Below, in pieces: positions 5,458-7,780 of a stretch of DNA of 7,780 nucleotides. The notes under the pieces were generated by a model. The model worked only from the letters and a program-made list of their open reading frames with translations. It made no database searches and was not told the origin of the DNA. This DNA comes from Deltaproteobacteria bacterium. Lineage in GTDB: Bacteria > Desulfobacterota > GWC2-55-46. The stretch is from positions 1 to 7,780 of the forward strand of contig JACRCJ010000049.1 of assembly GCA_016219075.1 (NCBI GenBank), given 5' to 3'. Within the stretch, counting starts at the first letter, position 1; the number at the start of each line of letters is the position of its first letter. The translations under genes were made by a program, and so were the position numbers.

Positions 5458-6549
5458 TCAGATGGTCCGGTTCCGTGCCTCGCTTGGAGAGCTCGCCGGG
5501 CGAAGCCTCACCGTAACGGTAGTCCCCCTGCCCTTGTCGCTTTCCACCTCGATATCCCCTGAGTGGTCCTGAATGATCCTGTACGTGATCGTGAGACCCA
5601 TGCCCGCGCCCTCGAACTTCGATGACTGGAAGGGGTTGAATATCTTTCTTATCTCCTCGGGCGTCATGCCGCTTCCGGTATCGGATATCTTTACCGCTAT
5701 CGTCTGGTCTATCGTCGGGGAGGTCGCTACCGTTATCTCACCTTTTTTATCTATCGCCTCCACCGAGTTCTGGAGGATGTTGAAGAGGGCGATCTTCAGG
5801 TTGCCGTAGTCGAGGTTTACAGGCGGAGGGCCTTCCATAAGGGCCGTTTTCACGGTTATCTCCTTGCCCTGCCCCTCGACATACTCCTGAATGTCCTTTA
5901 CGGCCGCCATTACGACTTCGTTCACATCCGAGGGTTTGAGGTTGGATACGAGTATCTTCTTGTACTCGTCTATCCTCTGGAGCATCCTCTCCAGACGCTC
6001 CACATACTTTATGATCCTCTCCGTATAGGCCTTGTGCTGAGGGTCGGTCTCTCCGTCGGCAAGACGGCGCGCAAGGCCCCCGATGGCCGTAAGCGGGTTT
6101 CTTATCTCATGGGCTATGCCGTCGACCATGCCGCCGAGGGCGGCCATCTTCTCGGTCTCCCTGAGCTTGTTCTGCAGAAGGCGCATCCTCAGGAGCGATT
6201 TCACGCGCACCGCCACTTCCTGCAGGCTGTAGGGCTTGGCGATGTAGTCCTCTGCCCCGACCTCGAACCCCATCACCTTGTCCTCGATCTCGGTCCTTCC
6301 GGTGAGCATTATGACGGGGATGTAGCGGGTCTCTTCCTTCGATTTAAGCCGGCGAAGCGCCTCGTAGCCGTCCATCTGCGGCATCATCACATCCATGAGT
6401 ATGATGTCGGGACGGAACGAGTGGACCTTTTCAAGGGCCTCAAAACCGTTGCGCGCGCTCCCGAGCTCGTAGCCCTCTGCTTCGAGCTTGGCCATCAGAA
6501 GCGCCAGGTTCCTCTCGTCATCGTCTACGGCAAGCACCCTTGGCTTCAT
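5458..6549 (-). CDS. Receiver-histidine kinase fusion (REC-HisKA-HATPase), soluble
   Basis: A cytosolic two-component protein with the receiver at the N-terminus. REC covers about 1-120: acidic D9-D10-D11, phospho-acceptor D53 in LMDVMMP, T83 and K105 in AKPYS. A short helix leads to HisKA with H-box GIAHEIRNPLTAIGG (His147). The HATPase follows: N-box FNILQNSVEAI (N257, N261), G1 box SDTGSGM (289-295), F-box FNPF (304-307) and G2 box GAGMGL (314-319). All catalytic motifs are intact. There is no sensor domain and no membrane segment, so input probably comes by phosphotransfer to D53 from another kinase, or from a partner. The ATG overlaps the stop of the upstream TPR lipoprotein gene as ATGA, so the two are probably translationally coupled; AGGAAGG lies upstream. 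There is no DNA-binding output; the target is unknown. Confidence 0.95.
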   Translation of the reverse strand: MKPRVLAVDDDERNLALLMAKLEAEGYELGSARNGFEALEKVHSFRPDIILMDVMMPQMDGYEALRRLKSKEETRYIPVIMLTGRTEIEDKVMGFEVGAEDYIAKPYSLQEVAVRVKSLLRMRLLQNKLRETEKMAALGGMVDGIAHEIRNPLTAIGGLARRLADGETDPQHKAYTERIIKYVERLERMLQRIDEYKKILVSNLKPSDVNEVVMAAVKDIQEYVEGQGKEITVKTALMEGPPPVNLDYGNLKIALFNILQNSVEAIDKKGEITVATSPTIDQTIAVKISDTGSGMTPEEIRKIFNPFQSSKFEGAGMGLTITYRIIQDHSGDIEVESDKGRGTTVTVRLRPASSPSEARNRTI

Positions 6550-7511
6550 CTTGGACCGGCCTTCCTGTTAACAGAGTTCTCCATGATACCTGCCTTTATC
6601 TTCATGTAAAAGCCCGCCTTCTCCTCGTTTCCCACGGACCGGTAGGCCTCGATCAGCCTGTCGAGGTTAAAAAGCGCCTCCGGGGTCTGGTTGCCGTTGA
6701 GCCTCACTATGTATGACTTCTCAAAGAGGGCGATAGCGTCTTTCAAAGACCCGTTTCTCGCCCTCAAGTCGCCCATCCTCTCAAGGTCGAGGGCGACCTT
6801 TCTCGCGTCCCCGTGCGACCTGTCCATATCGTAGGCGTCCATGTAATAACCCATAGCCTCCTCGTACCTGCCGGCAAGGCCGGAAAGCTCGGCCATCGCC
6901 CTGTAGGAGTTGGCGATCTCGGGGCCGTTTCTCTCGGCCTTGTTTATCTCGACGGCCCGCTTTAAAATCCCGGCGGCCTCGGCGCCTCTCCCCGTATCTA
7001 TGAATATCAGGGCCTTCTGGTTGAGCTTGGCCCCTGAGACGGCCCCGAGCCGTCTGTCGATGTTTATCGACTCGTCTATCGAGTCGAGGGCCGCGGCTGA
7101 GTCTCCGGTTAACCGGTCTGCAAGGGCCAGTGACGAGTAAGCCTCCGAGAGGACCTTTTCGTCATCGGTGTCCACTCCGACCCTGACGGCGTCGTAAAGG
7201 TAGTATTTCGCGGCCTCCGGTTCGTCGAGGAGGATATTGACCCTGCCTATGTTTATAAGGTCTTCTGTCTCGGAGGACCTGTTTCCAATGGACCTGTCGA
7301 TACGCAGGGCCTCCATGAACTTCTCTCGCGCCGACCGGTAGTCCCCCTTAGAGTAGGCTTGCATGGCGGCGTTTTTAACCTCTACTCCCTTTACGGCTAT
7401 GTAAGACTTGCCTGAGTTTACCGCGGGGACGGCGGCGCACCCGCCGATAGCCGATACCAGGGCAAGGGCTGCCGTAAAACGAAAAAATCCAGTCATATTG
7501 AAGGCTTTCAC
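6546..7511 (-). CDS. TPR-repeat lipoprotein
   Basis: A 321-residue predicted lipoprotein. Hydrophobic residues 7-24 lead to a lipobox AIGGC with Cys25, so it is probably anchored to a membrane on the periplasmic side. The rest is helical TPR-like repeats of roughly 38-40 residues, beginning near 46 (AAMQAYSKGDYRSAREKFMEAL), 84, 124, 163, 200, 241 and 279. TPR proteins act as protein-protein scaffolds; no enzyme motif is seen. The start is GTG 7511, supported by GAGAGGGG about 6 bases upstream; the ATG at 7496 has no such site. It overlaps the receiver-kinase gene by four bases, so the pair is an operon and the lipoprotein may be its periplasmic partner or an assembly factor. That link is inference only: the kinase has no membrane segment to receive a periplasmic signal directly. 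Confidence 0.88.
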   Translation of the reverse strand: MKAFNMTGFFRFTAALALVSAIGGCAAVPAVNSGKSYIAVKGVEVKNAAMQAYSKGDYRSAREKFMEALRIDRSIGNRSSETEDLINIGRVNILLDEPEAAKYYLYDAVRVGVDTDDEKVLSEAYSSLALADRLTGDSAAALDSIDESINIDRRLGAVSGAKLNQKALIFIDTGRGAEAAGILKRAVEINKAERNGPEIANSYRAMAELSGLAGRYEEAMGYYMDAYDMDRSHGDARKVALDLERMGDLRARNGSLKDAIALFEKSYIVRLNGNQTPEALFNLDRLIEAYRSVGNEEKAGFYMKIKAGIMENSVNRKAGPR

Positions 7512-7599
7512 TTTTTTCCCCTCTCAAAAAGACCGCCTCTCTCTCCGCTCCCATCTAAGGAGGAGCTGTAGACCGGCGTGTGGCTGTTTTTTGAGCTTA

Positions 7600-7628
7600 A
7601 AGATACCAGTTTACGGCCTTGTTGTAAA
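7600..7628 (-). promoter_or_regulatory. Sigma-70-type promoter of the TPR lipoprotein-receiver kinase operon
   Basis: On the minus strand TTTACA (7628-7623) and TATCTT (7605-7600) are separated by exactly 17 bases. The start would be near 7593, giving a leader of about 80 bases to GTG 7511. It is the best-matched promoter for this operon. Confidence 0.6.
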
Positions 7629-7694
7629 TACCTCTATGTTTTTTTTTACTTATCCGGCCCCTTTAAGCGGCTTTACCGTGAGCGCTCCGGCAGA

Positions 7695-7752
7695 GTGGAG
7701 GGAATGAACCCTCCACGGGCTTAAAACCCCGGTACTTTCAGACCGTTAAAAA
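7695..7752 (-). repeat. Dispersed ~50-bp intergenic repeat, copy E, with an extra 8-bp hairpin
   Basis: The core at 7704-7752, read on the minus strand, is TTTTTAACGGTCTGAAAG, a CCGGGGTTTT centre, then AAGCCCGTGGAGGGTTCATT. At its far end a perfect 8-bp hairpin GTGGAGGG/CCCTCCAC (7695-7702 with 7709-7716, loop of six) overlaps and competes with the repeat's own second hairpin. It lies about 75 bases upstream of the operon's -35 box. Confidence 0.75.
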
Positions 7753-7753
7753 T

Positions 7754-7780
7754 AAAAACGGGGGACTTTAAACAAAGTCC
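7754..7780 (-). terminator. Probable intrinsic terminator of a gene beyond the right edge
   Basis: GGACTTT (7763-7769) pairs with AAAGTCC (7774-7780) over a four-base loop. The stem touches the window edge and may extend with the flanking G run. Read on the minus strand, the hairpin is followed by CCCGTTTTTATTTTT, a T-rich tract, as expected for the end of a minus-strand gene lying to the right. Confidence 0.5.

Overview
The window carries six protein-coding genes in an ordinary bacterial layout, with intergenic regions unusually rich in repeats and hairpins. GC is moderately high. Arg is often AGG and Ile often ATA. The proteins include a lipoprotein with a lipobox, a periplasmic lytic transglycosylase and a c-haem sensor kinase. 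Together these suggest a Gram-negative bacterium, perhaps of a deltaproteobacterial (Desulfobacterota) or Nitrospirota-like lineage. The lineage is a guess from style of sequence; no marker gene settles it.

Layout, left to right. (1) Bases 1-1665, minus strand: a membrane sensor histidine kinase with a periplasmic Tll0287-like domain bearing a CxxCH haem motif, then HAMP, PAS and HisKA; it runs off the left edge inside its ATPase domain. (2) 1839-2411, minus: pgsA, phosphatidylglycerophosphate synthase. (3) 2412-2727, non-coding: a long interrupted palindrome followed by T7, then a 165-bp MITE-like element with 13-bp perfect terminal inverted repeats and five internal hairpins. (4) 2728-3315, minus: a secreted lytic transglycosylase with an N-terminal DUF4124 segment. 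(5) 3316-3748, a divergent intergenic region holding a promoter for each side, a structured leader, and two tandem 50-bp repeat units. (6) 3749-5353, plus: nadB, L-aspartate oxidase. (7) 5354-5457, a short convergent gap with another repeat copy. (8) 7511 down to 5458, minus: a two-gene operon with ATGA overlap, a TPR lipoprotein followed by a receiver-histidine kinase fusion. (9) 7512-7780, upstream region with a good sigma-70-type promoter, another repeat copy and a hairpin at the right edge.

The genes do not form one pathway. pgsA (membrane lipid), the transglycosylase (cell wall) and nadB (NAD synthesis) are housekeeping genes; the two kinase loci are signalling. The two kinases could share a phosphorelay, but no dedicated output regulator lies in the window.

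The least ordinary material is non-coding. A family of about 50-bp intergenic repeats occurs five times (around 1697, 3551, 3601, 5356 and 7704, in both orientations). The MITE-like element and the plus-strand terminator-like palindrome come next, followed by two promoter regions, of the left kinase and of nadB, that share two blocks of 13-14 bases in the same order. I see no convincing new multi-gene defence or metabolic system.
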